64,000 nucleotides of DNA, taken from Aliagarivorans taiwanensis DSM 22990. GTDB taxonomy: Bacteria > Pseudomonadota > Gammaproteobacteria > Enterobacterales > Celerinatantimonadaceae. Shown here one piece after another: positions 35,561-45,893 of the stretch. Made by a program: the position numbers and the translations under genes. The stretch is from the NCBI RefSeq assembly GCF_000429505.1, contig NZ_AUBZ01000023.1:1-64000 (forward strand), in the 5' to 3' direction. The first letter of the stretch is position 1, and each line of letters starts with the position of its first letter. Under the pieces are notes generated by a model that worked only from the letters and a program-made list of their open reading frames with translations, searched no databases and was not told the origin of the DNA.

Positions 35561-37018
35561 TCACGCGGCAACGTGGGCGCCGTCTTGGTAGCGTTTGGCG
35601 ATATCTATAAACTGCTGTTCGCAGGCCACAAAGGCTTGCACGATAGCGGGATCAAAGTGATTCCCCTCCCCCTCTAAGATAATGGCCTTGGCCTTATCGT
35701 GGGAGAACGCTGGCTTGTAAACCCGCTTGGAGATCAGCGCATCGTAGACATCGGCCAACGCCATCAACCGGGCGCTCAAGGGAATGGCTTCAGCGATTAA
35801 GCCTTGGGGATAACCTTTGCCGTCCCAACGTTCATGGTGATAGAGCGAGATCTCTTTGGCGTAGCGCAAAAAGGCGGTGTCTTGCTCGCTGAACTGCAAC
35901 TCGGCTTGCTCGAGGGCATCGGCGCCAATCTGTGGGTGCTGACGCATGATGGCCCACTCCTCGTCATCGAGTTTGCCGGGCTTGAGCAGCACCGCATCGG
36001 GTATCCCGACCTTGCCCACATCGTGCAGCGGTGCCGATTTATAGATAAGCTCGATGTTGTCAGGCGTTAACTCCTGCTGGTACTGCGGCAATTGACTGAG
36101 ATGGGTAGCCAGCGTTTTGACATAGTGCTGGGTGCGCAGAATGTGCGCGCCGGTTTCGTTGTCACGGGTCTCAGCCAACGAGGCCAGGCTGAGGATGGCA
36201 ATATCGCGGGTTTGAGTCAGCGCTTGGCGGCTGGTGGCCAAACTGGCAATCATCTGATTGGTTTGCTCGGCGATCACGCCAAACTCGTCACTGCGACTCA
36301 CGGTCACTTGATCGTTTAAATGGCCATTTCCCACCGCACTCATCACCTGCTGCTGCTCTTGCAGTAGCTGTTTAAGCACCCGCGAATAGCTGTAGATCAC
36401 CCGCATCACGTAACCCAGAATAACCGCGGTCACAAAGCCAATCTCGGTGACGATGTAACGCTGAGCCTGTGCCAATGGGTATCGCTCGCTACCCACCATT
36501 ACTAGCCATTCGAGGTCCTTGTTCACCACCAAAAACACCAGCGAGGCCATCACCAGCGACGAACATAGCGAGAAGCCGATAAACTGCTGCACAAACGAGC
36601 CCAGCGGTGGGATCAATGGTAGATGCTGTTGCTGCTTAAGCATTCTGGCTTGCTGCAACTGAAAGCCGAGCACCTGGTCACACCCAATAAAATAGCCAAG
36701 ACAGAGCATGCCGAGAATCACCTTGGCGTTAGAGTGCCATGGCGCACCATAGCCCACGCCATTTACCGTTGCGATCAGCACACCAGCGCCAGCAAACAGC
36801 CCGATATACAGAACAAAACTGCGTTGCAGGCGACGCTCCACGCGAGCTTGCTCAACCCAACGCTGAAAACGAGCCCGGCACAGCGCAATCAGTGCAAAGG
36901 CAATCACAATCGGCGACAGTAACTGGCTAACGGTCTGGGTCTCTAAGAACGGGCATACCTGCACGCCGTAGATCGAAAAAAGCGCCATCGCGAGCAACAG
37001 ATGGATGTTAAAACTCAT
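35561..37018 (-). CDS. HD-GYP cyclic-di-GMP phosphodiesterase with HAMP domain
   Basis: A 485-residue membrane-bound HD-GYP protein that should hydrolyse cyclic di-GMP. The N-terminal half carries six or so hydrophobic segments. A HAMP-like linker follows (VLKQLLQEQQQVMSAVGNGHLNDQVTVSRSDEFGVIAEQTNQM). The HD-GYP domain occupies the C-terminal 200 residues: RDNETGAHILRTQHYVKTLA, APLHDVGKVGIPD (HD), YHHERWDGKGYPQGL (HHE and GYP), and ALADVYDALISKRVYK. GGGAGGGG precedes the ATG. It stands alone, convergent with the cysZ unit, and probably links an envelope signal to motility or biofilm control. Confidence 0.92.
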   Translation of the reverse strand: MSFNIHLLLAMALFSIYGVQVCPFLETQTVSQLLSPIVIAFALIALCRARFQRWVEQARVERRLQRSFVLYIGLFAGAGVLIATVNGVGYGAPWHSNAKVILGMLCLGYFIGCDQVLGFQLQQARMLKQQQHLPLIPPLGSFVQQFIGFSLCSSLVMASLVFLVVNKDLEWLVMVGSERYPLAQAQRYIVTEIGFVTAVILGYVMRVIYSYSRVLKQLLQEQQQVMSAVGNGHLNDQVTVSRSDEFGVIAEQTNQMIASLATSRQALTQTRDIAILSLASLAETRDNETGAHILRTQHYVKTLATHLSQLPQYQQELTPDNIELIYKSAPLHDVGKVGIPDAVLLKPGKLDDEEWAIMRQHPQIGADALEQAELQFSEQDTAFLRYAKEISLYHHERWDGKGYPQGLIAEAIPLSARLMALADVYDALISKRVYKPAFSHDKAKAIILEGEGNHFDPAIVQAFVACEQQFIDIAKRYQDGAHVAA

Positions 37019-37285
37019 AACCCCTCCCTGGGTAAATACTGCTTGTCGATCTCAACCGACTAAGTTCTTCTTTTCCAGAGCTTTTGGCTAATATTAGTTT
37101 GCTCAGCAAAGAATTTGCGCATTGAGTCACAACAAAAGCGGCAAATTCAAGGTCATATCACCTAATCACATAAGCTATAAAAATTCGTTACTTCAACCTA
37201 GAAATCAGATAGTTAAGCTAGGTACTGTAAACAGACCCGCTGGTCTTATTGAACCTTCCTCAAGTAAAGGAATAAAGGATACGTC

Positions 37286-38254
37286 ATGGGAAAAATCTAC
37301 GAAGACAATTCACTGACCATTGGCCGCACGCCACTGGTACGCCTGAACCGAGTAAGCAACGGTAAGGTACTGGCTAAGGTCGAAGCGCGTAACCCAAGCT
37401 TTAGCGTAAAATGCCGTATTGGCGCCAACATGGTTTGGGATGCTGAGAGAAAGGGCCTGCTAAGCGAAGGCAAAGAGCTGATCGAGCCAACCAGTGGTAA
37501 TACCGGTATTGCGCTGGCCTTTGTTGCAGCGTCTCGTGGCTACCCCATCACCCTGACCATGCCTAACACCATGAGCCTTGAGCGCCGTAAGCTGCTTAAG
37601 GCACTGGGCGCAAACCTGGTACTGACCGAAGGCGCCAAGGGCATGAAAGGCGCGATTCAGAAAGCTGAAGAGATCCAAGCCAGCGACCCAGACAAGTACG
37701 TGTTGCTGCAGCAGTTCGAAAACCCTGCTAACCCAGAGATCCACGTGCAAACCACTGGCCCAGAGATCTGGGAAGACACTGACGGCGAGATCGACGTGTT
37801 TGTAGCCGGCGTAGGTACCGGCGGTACCATCACCGGTGTGAGCCGCTACATCAAACTGGAAAAAGGCAAAGCGATCACCAGTGTTGCGGTAGAGCCTACC
37901 GACTCGCCAGTAATCACTCAGGCGAAAGCCGGTGAAGACCTCACCCCGGGTCCACATAAGATCCAAGGTATCGGTGCCGGCTTCATCCCGGGCAACCTGG
38001 ACCTTGAAATGGTTGACGCGGTTGAGCAAGTTAGCAACGACGACGCCATCGAGATGGCCCAGCGCCTGATGGAAGAAGAAGGCATCCTGGCCGGTATCTC
38101 TTCAGGTGCCGCTGTGGTAGCGGCTAACCGTATCGCTGCTAAGCCAGAGTACGCCGATAAGAACATCGTAGTGATTCTACCTAGCTCGGGTGAGCGTTAC
38201 CTAAGTAGTGCGCTGTTCGCTAACATCTTTACTGACCAAGAAACCGTTCAGTAA
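37286..38254 (+). CDS. cysK: Cysteine synthase A (O-acetylserine sulfhydrylase)
   Basis: A 322-residue PLP enzyme that makes cysteine from O-acetylserine and sulfide. The PLP lysine lies in [19 protein letters not shown]. Other blocks are the substrate loop [19 protein letters not shown], the phosphate-binding [15 protein letters not shown], and [25 protein letters not shown] lies before the ATG. It stands upstream of ptsHI-crr as in enteric bacteria and Vibrio, but has its own terminator. CysB control of the 267-nt AT-rich upstream region is likely by analogy; no site was defined. Confidence 0.96.
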   Translation: MGKIYEDNSLTIGRTPLVRLNRVSNGKVLAKVEARNPSFSVKCRIGANMVWDAERKGLLSEGKELIEPTSGNTGIALAFVAASRGYPITLTMPNTMSLERRKLLKALGANLVLTEGAKGMKGAIQKAEEIQASDPDKYVLLQQFENPANPEIHVQTTGPEIWEDTDGEIDVFVAGVGTGGTITGVSRYIKLEKGKAITSVAVEPTDSPVITQAKAGEDLTPGPHKIQGIGAGFIPGNLDLEMVDAVEQVSNDDAIEMAQRLMEEEGILAGISSGAAVVAANRIAAKPEYADKNIVVILPSSGERYLSSALFANIFTDQETVQ

Positions 38255-38275
38255 TCACCGCACAGCAACGAACAC

Positions 38276-38302
38276 AAAAGCAGCACCCAGTGCTGCTTTT
38301 TT
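38276..38302 (+). terminator. Terminator after cysK
   Basis: A 10-bp stem AAAAGCAGCA / TGCTGCTTTT with loop CCCAG, followed by TT, 22 nt past the stop. Confidence 0.9.
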
Positions 38303-38652
38303 ATGCGTGCAAAACTTAATTTTTTACTATAAATAACATCGAAAGTATTGAGCAGGAGTTGAGAAATACCTATACTCCACCCCGTCAAAAGGGCGCTGTG
38401 AAATGTTTCTCAATGTAACATTATGTATCATTCCTGAGACATAGTTTTTATCGTGAAATATCTTTAAAGCGCTGTTAATAAAGAGATTTTTGGCGAAACA
38501 CGCAAGTTTTCACCAATGTATCATTGGCGTACGGCCGAGATTTGTTGATTTAGGTTAAATTTTGATGACAAGATTTGAGCTAAGGTCCCGGTCGAACGTA
38601 CTAACTTTAAGCGTCTAAGCTTATAGCTAATTCACTAATAAGGAATGCACAC
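38303..38652 (+). promoter_or_regulatory. AT-rich leader/promoter region of ptsH
   Basis: About 350 nt without a gene, much more AT-rich than its surroundings. It must hold the pts promoter(s). The stretch TTGATTTAGGTTAAATTTTGATGACA near 38544-38570 looks like overlapping sigma-70 elements, but no single promoter or CRP site could be fixed by eye. AAGGA lies 9 nt before the ptsH ATG. Confidence 0.4.
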
Positions 38653-38910
38653 ATGTTCGAGAAGAGTGTTGTCATTACTGCAGAAAATGGTCTGCACACC
38701 CGCCCAGCTGCTCAGTTTGTTAAAGAAGCTAAAGCCTTCTCTGCAAACATCACCGTTGAAAGCAACGGCAAATCAGCCAGCGCTAAGAGCCTGTTCAAGC
38801 TGCAGACTCTAGGCCTGACCAAAGGCACCACTGTTGTTATTCGCGCTGAAGGCGAAGACGAGCAAAAAGCGGTTGAAACCCTGGTTGCTCTGATGGACGA
38901 GTTGGAATAA
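38653..38910 (+). CDS. ptsH: Phosphocarrier protein HPr
   Basis: The 85-residue general PTS phosphocarrier. The phosphorylated His15 is in [16 protein letters not shown] and the Ser46-region signature is [14 protein letters not shown]. It passes phosphate from Enzyme I to sugar-specific EIIA proteins, including EIIA-Glc encoded two genes on. AAGGA precedes the ATG. It is the first gene of the ptsH-ptsI-crr operon. Ser46 is present, but gammaproteobacteria generally lack HPr kinase. Confidence 0.97.
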   Translation: MFEKSVVITAENGLHTRPAAQFVKEAKAFSANITVESNGKSASAKSLFKLQTLGLTKGTTVVIRAEGEDEQKAVETLVALMDELE

Positions 38911-38959
38911 GCCCCTCTCCCCCACAGTCTTTAAACGAATTAACAGATAGGTACAGGTT

Positions 38960-40687
38960 ATGATTTCAGGTATTCTGGCATCGCCAGGCATCTCGTTTGG
39001 TAAAGCCCTGCTGCTTGCAGAGCAAGAAGTAGTAATCAACCAAGCGAACATCTCTGCTGAGCAAATCGACAGCGAGATCCAACGCTTCCTCGATGGTCGC
39101 AGCACCACCGCTAGCCAACTTGAAGAGATCAAGGTAATGGCCGGCAAAACCTTCGGTGAAGAGAAAGAAGCCATCTTCGAAGGCCACATCATGCTTTTGG
39201 AAGATGAAGAGCTCGAAGAAGAAATCGTAGCCTGTATCAAAGAACAGCTGCTGTCTGCCGACAACGCGGTGAACACCGTGATTGAGCAGAACGCGCAAAT
39301 GCTGTCTGAACTGGACGACCCTTACCTGCGTGAACGTGCCACCGACTTCCGTGACATCGGCTCGCGTCTGGTTAAAAACATCCTGGGCCTGGAGATCGTA
39401 TCTCTGAGCACCATCACCGAAGAAGTGATCCTGATTGCCAACGACCTGACCCCGTCAGAGACCGCGCAAATCAACCTGGACAAAGTACTGGGCTTTATCA
39501 CCGACATCGGCGGCCGCACCTCGCACACCTCGATTATGGCGCGCTCTTTGGAGCTTCCAGCCATCGTAGGTACCAACGACATCACTCAACAAGTGAAAAG
39601 CGGCGACATCATCGTTTTGGATGCCATCAACAACGAAGTTGTGATTAACCCAAGCGAAGACCAACTGAATACTTACAAGCAGCGCCAACAAGCCTATAAC
39701 AATGAAAAGGCTGAGCTGGCGAAGCTTAAAGACCTACCAGCCGTAACCCTGGACGGCCACCACGCTGAAGTATGCTCAAACATCGGTACCCTCAAAGATG
39801 TTGACGGCGCACACCGCAACGGCGCAGAAGGCGTAGGTCTATACCGCACCGAGTTCCTGTTTATGGACCGTGACTCGCTGCCAACCGAAGACGAGCAGTT
39901 CAACGCCTATAAAGACGTTGTTGAAGCCATGCAAGGCCAGCCAGTGATTATCCGTACCATGGATATCGGTGGTGACAAAGACCTGCCTTACCTGGACCTG
40001 CCAAAAGAGATGAACCCATTCCTGGGTTGGCGTGCAGTGCGTATCTTCTTCGACCGCGAAGAGATCATGAACACCCAGCTACGTGCCCTGCTACGCGCCT
40101 CTGCCTTCGGTAAAGTTCGCATCATGTTCCCAATGATTATCTCTGTTGAAGAGATCCGTCAGCTTAAAGACGTACTGGAAACACTGAAGCAACAACTGCG
40201 TGATGAAGGCGTTGCCTTCGATGAGAACGTTGAAGTAGGCATCATGGTTGAAACACCAGCTGCAGCGGCAATTGCCCACCACTTAATCAAAGAAGTGGAG
40301 TTCTTTAGTATTGGTACCAACGATTTAACCCAATACACACTAGCCGTAGACCGTGGTAATGAGTTAATCTCTAAGTTATACAACCCGCTGTCTCCAGCAG
40401 TTCTTACTCTAATCAAGCAAGTTATCGATGCCTCGCACGCCGCAGGCAAGTGGACTGGCATGTGTGGTGAGCTGGCTGGCGACGAACGTGCAACACTGTT
40501 GCTACTGGGTATGGGATTAGATGAATTCTCGATGAGCGCAATCTCGATTCCTCGCGTGAAGAAACTGATCCGCAATGCAAACTTTGCCGACGTACAGCGC
40601 ATGGCCGAACAAGCCCTGGCTGCACCGACAGCACAAGAAGTAGAAGCATTGGTAGATAACTTTATTCAACAACAGGCCGCTAACTAA
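38960..40687 (+). CDS. ptsI: Phosphoenolpyruvate-protein phosphotransferase (Enzyme I)
   Basis: A 575-residue cytoplasmic Enzyme I that takes phosphate from phosphoenolpyruvate and passes it to HPr. The HPr-binding N-terminal domain is followed by the active histidine in [21 protein letters not shown] (about residue 190). The C-terminal PEP-binding barrel has [40 protein letters not shown] and the catalytic Cys in [13 protein letters not shown]. It lies 49 nt after ptsH in the standard order. Confidence 0.97.
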   Translation: MISGILASPGISFGKALLLAEQEVVINQANISAEQIDSEIQRFLDGRSTTASQLEEIKVMAGKTFGEEKEAIFEGHIMLLEDEELEEEIVACIKEQLLSADNAVNTVIEQNAQMLSELDDPYLRERATDFRDIGSRLVKNILGLEIVSLSTITEEVILIANDLTPSETAQINLDKVLGFITDIGGRTSHTSIMARSLELPAIVGTNDITQQVKSGDIIVLDAINNEVVINPSEDQLNTYKQRQQAYNNEKAELAKLKDLPAVTLDGHHAEVCSNIGTLKDVDGAHRNGAEGVGLYRTEFLFMDRDSLPTEDEQFNAYKDVVEAMQGQPVIIRTMDIGGDKDLPYLDLPKEMNPFLGWRAVRIFFDREEIMNTQLRALLRASAFGKVRIMFPMIISVEEIRQLKDVLETLKQQLRDEGVAFDENVEVGIMVETPAAAAIAHHLIKEVEFFSIGTNDLTQYTLAVDRGNELISKLYNPLSPAVLTLIKQVIDASHAAGKWTGMCGELAGDERATLLLLGMGLDEFSMSAISIPRVKKLIRNANFADVQRMAEQALAAPTAQEVEALVDNFIQQQAAN

Positions 40688-40732
40688 ACTAAGCTAGCAG
40701 CGACAAGAACTAAGAGTATTAGGAGCTCAAAA

Positions 40733-41242
40733 ATGGGTCTTTTCGATAAATTCAAAAAAATGATTTCTGACGACGGCGCAAACGCAGCTGGCATCGAAAT
40801 TATCGCTCCACTGTCTGGCGAGATTGTGGCAATTGAAGAAGTGCCTGATGTTGTATTTGCCGAGAAAATCGTTGGTGACGGTATTGCGATCCGCCCTGCT
40901 GGCAACAAAATGGTTGCACCTTGCGATGGCACCATCGGCAAAATCTTCGAAACTAACCACGCATTCTCACTAGAGTCTAGCGATGGCATCGAGCTGTTCG
41001 TTCACTTCGGTATCGACACCGTTGAGCTGAAAGACGAAGGCTTCACCCGCATCGCTGAAGAAGGCCAAGAAGTGAAGATGGGCGACACCATCATCGAATT
41101 CGATCTGGCTGTGCTGGAAGAGAAAGCAAAATCAACTCTGACTCCTGTTGTGATTTCCAACATGGACGAAATCAAAGAGATGAACAAGCTGTCTGGCGCG
41201 GTAACTGTTGGTGAAACTGCGGTACTACGCATCACCAAGTAA
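40733..41242 (+). CDS. crr: PTS glucose-specific EIIA component (EIIA-Glc)
   Basis: A 169-residue EIIA-Glc, the phosphorylated/unphosphorylated switch for catabolite repression and inducer exclusion as well as a phosphate donor to EIIB-Glc. The two active-site histidines are in NHAFSLESSDG and ELFVHFGIDTVELKDEGF. APLSGEIVAIEEVPDVVFAEKIVGDGIAIRPAGNK is a typical N-terminal block. In this genome it may also regulate the LacI-type galactoside genes and their GPH symporter by inducer exclusion (inference). Confidence 0.97.
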   Translation: MGLFDKFKKMISDDGANAAGIEIIAPLSGEIVAIEEVPDVVFAEKIVGDGIAIRPAGNKMVAPCDGTIGKIFETNHAFSLESSDGIELFVHFGIDTVELKDEGFTRIAEEGQEVKMGDTIIEFDLAVLEEKAKSTLTPVVISNMDEIKEMNKLSGAVTVGETAVLRITK

Positions 41243-41264
41243 GTCACGCGACTTAATGCTTATC

Positions 41265-41290
41265 AGGCCACGCAATGCGTGGCCTTTTTT
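41265..41290 (+). terminator. Terminator of the pts operon
   Basis: A perfect stem AGGCCACGCA / TGCGTGGCCT around a single A, followed by TTTTT, 22 nt after crr. Confidence 0.92.
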
Positions 41291-41371
41291 GTGCCCGCAA
41301 GGCGGCTGAGTTGACCCTTCGCCGCGAGTTATGGCACGCTCAGCCCATAGCATCAGAACAAGGATACCTCT

Positions 41372-41857
41372 GTGATAAGGGACGTTACCCCCGGCGACTA
41401 CGACGCCATCACCACCATCTACAACCACTATATTGAACACGACACCAGTACCTTCGAAGAAGACACCATCTCAACTGGCGAAATGGCCAGACGCATTAAA
41501 GACGTTGAAGCCAGCGGCTTTCCTTGGCTGGTGATGGAGCAAGATGGCGAGCTCGTGGGCTATGCCTACGCCAAGGCCTGGCATGTGCGCAGCGCCTACC
41601 GCTTTACCGCCGAGCCAACGGTGTATCTGGCCCATCAGCATACTGGTGCTGGCCTCGCTACCCCACTGTACCAAGCCTTGTTTGAGCGGCTACGCGCCCA
41701 GCAGATCAAGCAGTTGATAGCGGTGATTACCCTGCCCAACCCCGCCAGCAGCCGCTTTCACGACAAGTTAGGGATGGAGAAAGTCGGCCACTTTAAGGAT
41801 GTTGGCTTTAAGTTTGGCAAGTGGATGGATGTGGGTTATTGGCAGCTAAGCCTTTAA
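41372..41857 (+). CDS. GNAT-family N-acetyltransferase (phosphinothricin acetyltransferase-like)
   Basis: A 161-residue acetyltransferase of the PAT/Bar-like GNAT group. It has IRDVTPGDYDAITTIYNHYIEHDTSTFEEDT, the central VGYAYAKAWHVRSAYRFTAEPTVYL strand pair, the acetyl-CoA region HTGAGLATPLYQALFE (a variant of the Q/RxxGxG/A loop) and NPASSRFHDKLGMEKVGHFKDVGFKFGKWMDVGYWQ. The start is GTG, decided by AAGGA 7 nt upstream. Members acetylate amino-acid-like amines such as methionine sulfoximine or phosphinothricin. The natural substrate is unknown. Confidence 0.88.
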   Translation: MIRDVTPGDYDAITTIYNHYIEHDTSTFEEDTISTGEMARRIKDVEASGFPWLVMEQDGELVGYAYAKAWHVRSAYRFTAEPTVYLAHQHTGAGLATPLYQALFERLRAQQIKQLIAVITLPNPASSRFHDKLGMEKVGHFKDVGFKFGKWMDVGYWQLSL

Positions 41858-41906
41858 TACCCGACTACGCCTTTAACAGCCGACTACGCCCTAGCGCAGA
41901 GACACA

Positions 41907-41929
41907 AAAACCGGCTTCATGCCGGCTTT
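41907..41929 (-). terminator. Terminator downstream of lamB
   Basis: The CCGGC/GCCGG core with flanking A/T and G-T pairs forms a stem around a 5-nt loop; the minus strand continues TTTTTG. It lies between the convergent GNAT and lamB genes. Confidence 0.7.
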
Positions 41930-41959
41930 CGTCAACTTAGGATGTTGTGTGTGGCGTGC

Positions 41960-43225
<1,266 letters not shown>

Positions 43226-43265
43226 CTAGTTGTTCTTAATTTGTGGAGCGAATTCTAATGACACA

Positions 43266-43279
43266 TGTAAACGTTTACA
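43266..43279. promoter_or_regulatory. LacI-family operator upstream of lamB
   Basis: A perfect 14-bp palindrome TGTAAACGTTTACA, 59 nt before the lamB start. It has the central CG step typical of LacI/GalR-family sites and is the best of five related sites in the window. Confidence 0.8.
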
Positions 43280-43355
43280 GAGGCTTTCGCGAGAAGCGTG
43301 AGCAAGATCTTATTATTTTTTCTTTTACATTCAATGGCTTATAGGCGCACGCAAG

Positions 43356-43383
43356 CAGGCCCCAGCATAACTGCCGGAGCCTG
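43356..43383 (-). terminator. Imperfect hairpin after the alpha-galactosidase gene
   Basis: CAGGC...GCCTG arms with inner CC/GG and GCA/TGC pairs and two mismatches, 35 nt past the stop. There is no clear U tract on the minus strand, so it may be a partial terminator or an mRNA processing hairpin between the galactosidase and lamB genes. Confidence 0.4.
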
Positions 43384-43417
43384 TTTTCGAATCGTAGGTG
43401 TTATTGGCCTAAGGGGT

Positions 43418-45535
43418 TTACAGTTGCTGAATATGCACTAGCACAGCACTCTCTGAGTCCATAATTGGCATGGCCAAGCCGGCGCGTTCTAACCATTCGC
43501 CGGTTAGCTCGACCCCTTGCTCAGTCCACGCCGGTTGGCAAGCCACCAGACCTTCGAACAGATTTTCGGGATGGTCGATCAAGCGGACCTTGTAGCGCGC
43601 CAGTGGGTTCAAGCCTGGGATCCGCAGCGTAGAGCTTAGCGAATGGGTAGGCATCTGAGTTTGCGCCACCATCACCAGCGCTTCAGTGCGGTCACAGCAA
43701 ACCACGCCATGGGCCATCTGCGCCAGTTCGTCGTCGACCGGGATCCGAAAGCTCTTACCGCTGTGCAGCAGCGGGCGGAAGCGTTTGTGCAACTCGATGT
43801 ATTTTACAAAGCCCTGCTTCTCCTCGGCGCTTTCGCGGACCGGGTCCAGCTCGATACCCATGTGACCGAACAGTGCGGTGAGGCCTCGGAAGTTAATCGT
43901 GTGGCGACGGCGGGTGCTGTGACAGTGGCTGGCTCCGATGTGGCTGCCCATCACCTCGGGTGGGAAGAAGTAGCTCATGCCACGCTGAATGGTTTGCCGC
44001 TCAAGCGCGTCGTTATTATCTGATGTCCAGAAGCGGTGGGTCCGTTTGAGCACCTCAAAATCGATACGGCCACCGCCAGCGGCGCAGGACTCGATCTCAA
44101 CCTGCGGATGCTTGGCGGCCAGCTTATCGACCAAGCGATAATAAGCTTCCACCTGTCCTTGCCCAGCCGCACGGCCATGGTGGCCGGGCTGCACGATCTC
44201 ACGGTTCATATCCCACTTGATATAAGCGATGTTGTAGTGACTCAGGAAGTGATCAAGCCGCTCGAATAGATAATCAAACGCCTCTTTGATCTGCAGGTTG
44301 ATGGCATACTGATTACGCCCGGTTGGCTGCTCGTAGCCTTCTACCCCGAGTAGCCACTCTGGGTGACTGCGGTAGAGATCCGAGTCCTTGTTGATCATCT
44401 CCGGCTCAAACCAGAGACCGAACTCCATACCGAGCTTGTTGACATGCTCTACGATCTTACCCAAGCCCTCAGGGTATTTCTGCTCATCGAGGAACCAATC
44501 ACCCAAGGCAGCCTTATCGCCATTGCGACCTTTAAACCAACCGTCGTCGATAATGAAACGTTCAACGCCCATCTCGGCAGACTCACTGGCCATCTTCATG
44601 ATGTAGCTTGGGTCATGATCAAAGTAGATCCCTTCCCAGGTATTGAGATGAATAGGCCGCGCCTTGTGGCTTAAGCGTTTTGCCAAGATCTGCTCGCGCA
44701 CATGCTGATGGAAGTGCGCGCTCATGCCGTTTAACCCCTGGTCGCTGTAGCTTGCGTACAGCCACGGCGTAGTCAGGCTTTCGCCCTCACTCAGGCTAAT
44801 TTCCCCGGGTAAGTACAAGGCTTCGCCTTGCACCATGCGGCGGCCATCGGTTTTAACGTCGGCGCGCATCCGGTGGTTGCCGCTCCATGCCAGGTGGAAG
44901 CCCCACACCTCGCCACTGGTTTCGCCAAAATGACGCGAGCCGGTAACAAACGCAGGATAGTGCTCATGAGAAGTGCGACCGCGTCGGTTCTCCTGAATGT
45001 AGCCGCCATGCTGCAGGCTGTGGCGCTGCTGTTGGAACTCGTGCACCCAGCGCCCGTAGTAGCTCATTAGCTCCTCGGCCCGCTCAGGTACTGGCAAGGT
45101 AGAGGCCAAACGGGTGACCTGATAGTCGCCCTTAGCGTCGTTGAATAGCTGGTGACGAACCTTTAGCACGTCATCTTCTTCCAGCACCAACTCCGTGCGC
45201 AGGCGCAAACCAGCGCGCTTGTCCACTGACACCAGTACCACATAGTGGGGCTGCTGCTGAACCTGCTCAATGGTAAACGCCGGCGCCCAGTCCAGACCAT
45301 CGCGGTGTCCCTCAAGCCCGGGGCTTGAAAACACGCCACGTGCGAGCTCGGGATGCAGGCTTAACGATACATCCTTATCCAAGCGGCCATAGGGAACAGG
45401 ACGCTTTAGTGCCAATGCCAGCTGCTCTGGCGGATGGTTTAAACGTTTTCCCCAATACAAGATCTCGGCATAGTCGCCGATCTCCAGTATCACCTCTGTG
45501 TGGCAACCACGCATGTGGACTAAGCTTTGCGCCAT
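43418..45535 (-). CDS. Alpha-galactosidase, GH36 family
   Basis: A 705-residue cytoplasmic alpha-galactosidase of GH36, hydrolysing terminal alpha-1,6-galactose from melibiose, raffinose-type or galactosyl-glycerol substrates. The beta-sandwich N-terminal half is followed by the (beta/alpha)8 domain: GVERFIIDDGWFKGRNGDKAALGDW, GLWFEPEMINKDSDLYRSHPEW, the nucleophile Asp in YIKWDMNREI, and the acid/base Asp region SCAAGGGRIDFEVLKRTHRFWTSDNNDALERQ. There is no signal peptide. An AGTAAACGTTTACA site lies 74 nt upstream. It diverges from the lacI-type gene. Confidence 0.95.
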   Translation of the reverse strand: MAQSLVHMRGCHTEVILEIGDYAEILYWGKRLNHPPEQLALALKRPVPYGRLDKDVSLSLHPELARGVFSSPGLEGHRDGLDWAPAFTIEQVQQQPHYVVLVSVDKRAGLRLRTELVLEEDDVLKVRHQLFNDAKGDYQVTRLASTLPVPERAEELMSYYGRWVHEFQQQRHSLQHGGYIQENRRGRTSHEHYPAFVTGSRHFGETSGEVWGFHLAWSGNHRMRADVKTDGRRMVQGEALYLPGEISLSEGESLTTPWLYASYSDQGLNGMSAHFHQHVREQILAKRLSHKARPIHLNTWEGIYFDHDPSYIMKMASESAEMGVERFIIDDGWFKGRNGDKAALGDWFLDEQKYPEGLGKIVEHVNKLGMEFGLWFEPEMINKDSDLYRSHPEWLLGVEGYEQPTGRNQYAINLQIKEAFDYLFERLDHFLSHYNIAYIKWDMNREIVQPGHHGRAAGQGQVEAYYRLVDKLAAKHPQVEIESCAAGGGRIDFEVLKRTHRFWTSDNNDALERQTIQRGMSYFFPPEVMGSHIGASHCHSTRRRHTINFRGLTALFGHMGIELDPVRESAEEKQGFVKYIELHKRFRPLLHSGKSFRIPVDDELAQMAHGVVCCDRTEALVMVAQTQMPTHSLSSTLRIPGLNPLARYKVRLIDHPENLFEGLVACQPAWTEQGVELTGEWLERAGLAMPIMDSESAVLVHIQQL

Positions 45536-45609
45536 TATGTTTACCCTATTTCGAATTTGCGGCTAATTTACTGGTTTATGCCAGAGCATACTGTGACACA
45601 AGGCACAAA

Positions 45610-45623
45610 AGTAAACGTTTACA
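45610..45623. promoter_or_regulatory. LacI-family operator upstream of alpha-galactosidase
   Basis: AGTAAACGTTTACA, 13 of 14 identical to the lamB site, 74 nt before the alpha-galactosidase start codon. Confidence 0.78.
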
Positions 45624-45777
45624 CAGCATGTTTGACTAGCAACGCCCAGTTTCAGTGACCAGCGACAATTAGCCCTTCCCTATTAACTTACTGAGTTAAC
45701 TGCGATATAACACAAGTGGCTGCGCATAATTTATGCTAGCGGCCACTTCGCTTGACCCGTATCACGTGCGTATAATT

Positions 45778-45791
45778 GGCAAACGTTAACA
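45778..45791. promoter_or_regulatory. Candidate autoregulatory operator of the lacI-type gene
   Basis: GGCAAACGTTAACA, 11 of 14 identical to the lamB site, immediately downstream of a TATAAT box and about 100 nt before the regulator start codon. Weaker than the other sites, as often found for autoregulation. Confidence 0.5.
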
Positions 45792-45893
45792 TGTACCGCT
45801 CTTGCACTTGTGCAGTACAGATAGTGCACCGCTTCAAGTAATGGAATGCAACCACCGGTCAAGACCAATAATTAGCAAGCAAATACAAGATAT

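Larger units (their letters stand above)
45536..45893. promoter_or_regulatory. Divergent promoter region of the alpha-galactosidase and lacI-type genes
   Basis: 358 nt without a gene. It holds two LacI-type sites (45610-45623 and 45778-45791), about 168 bp apart centre to centre, and a TATAAT box at 45771-45776 directly in front of the second site, suitable for autoregulation of the lacI-type gene. The paired sites could support looping. No other feature is seen. Confidence 0.55.

Noticed and set aside
45752-45776. TTGACC / TATAAT as a complete sigma-70 promoter for the lacI-type gene
   Set aside because: The spacing is only 13 nt, too short. Only the TATAAT box was kept as a candidate element.
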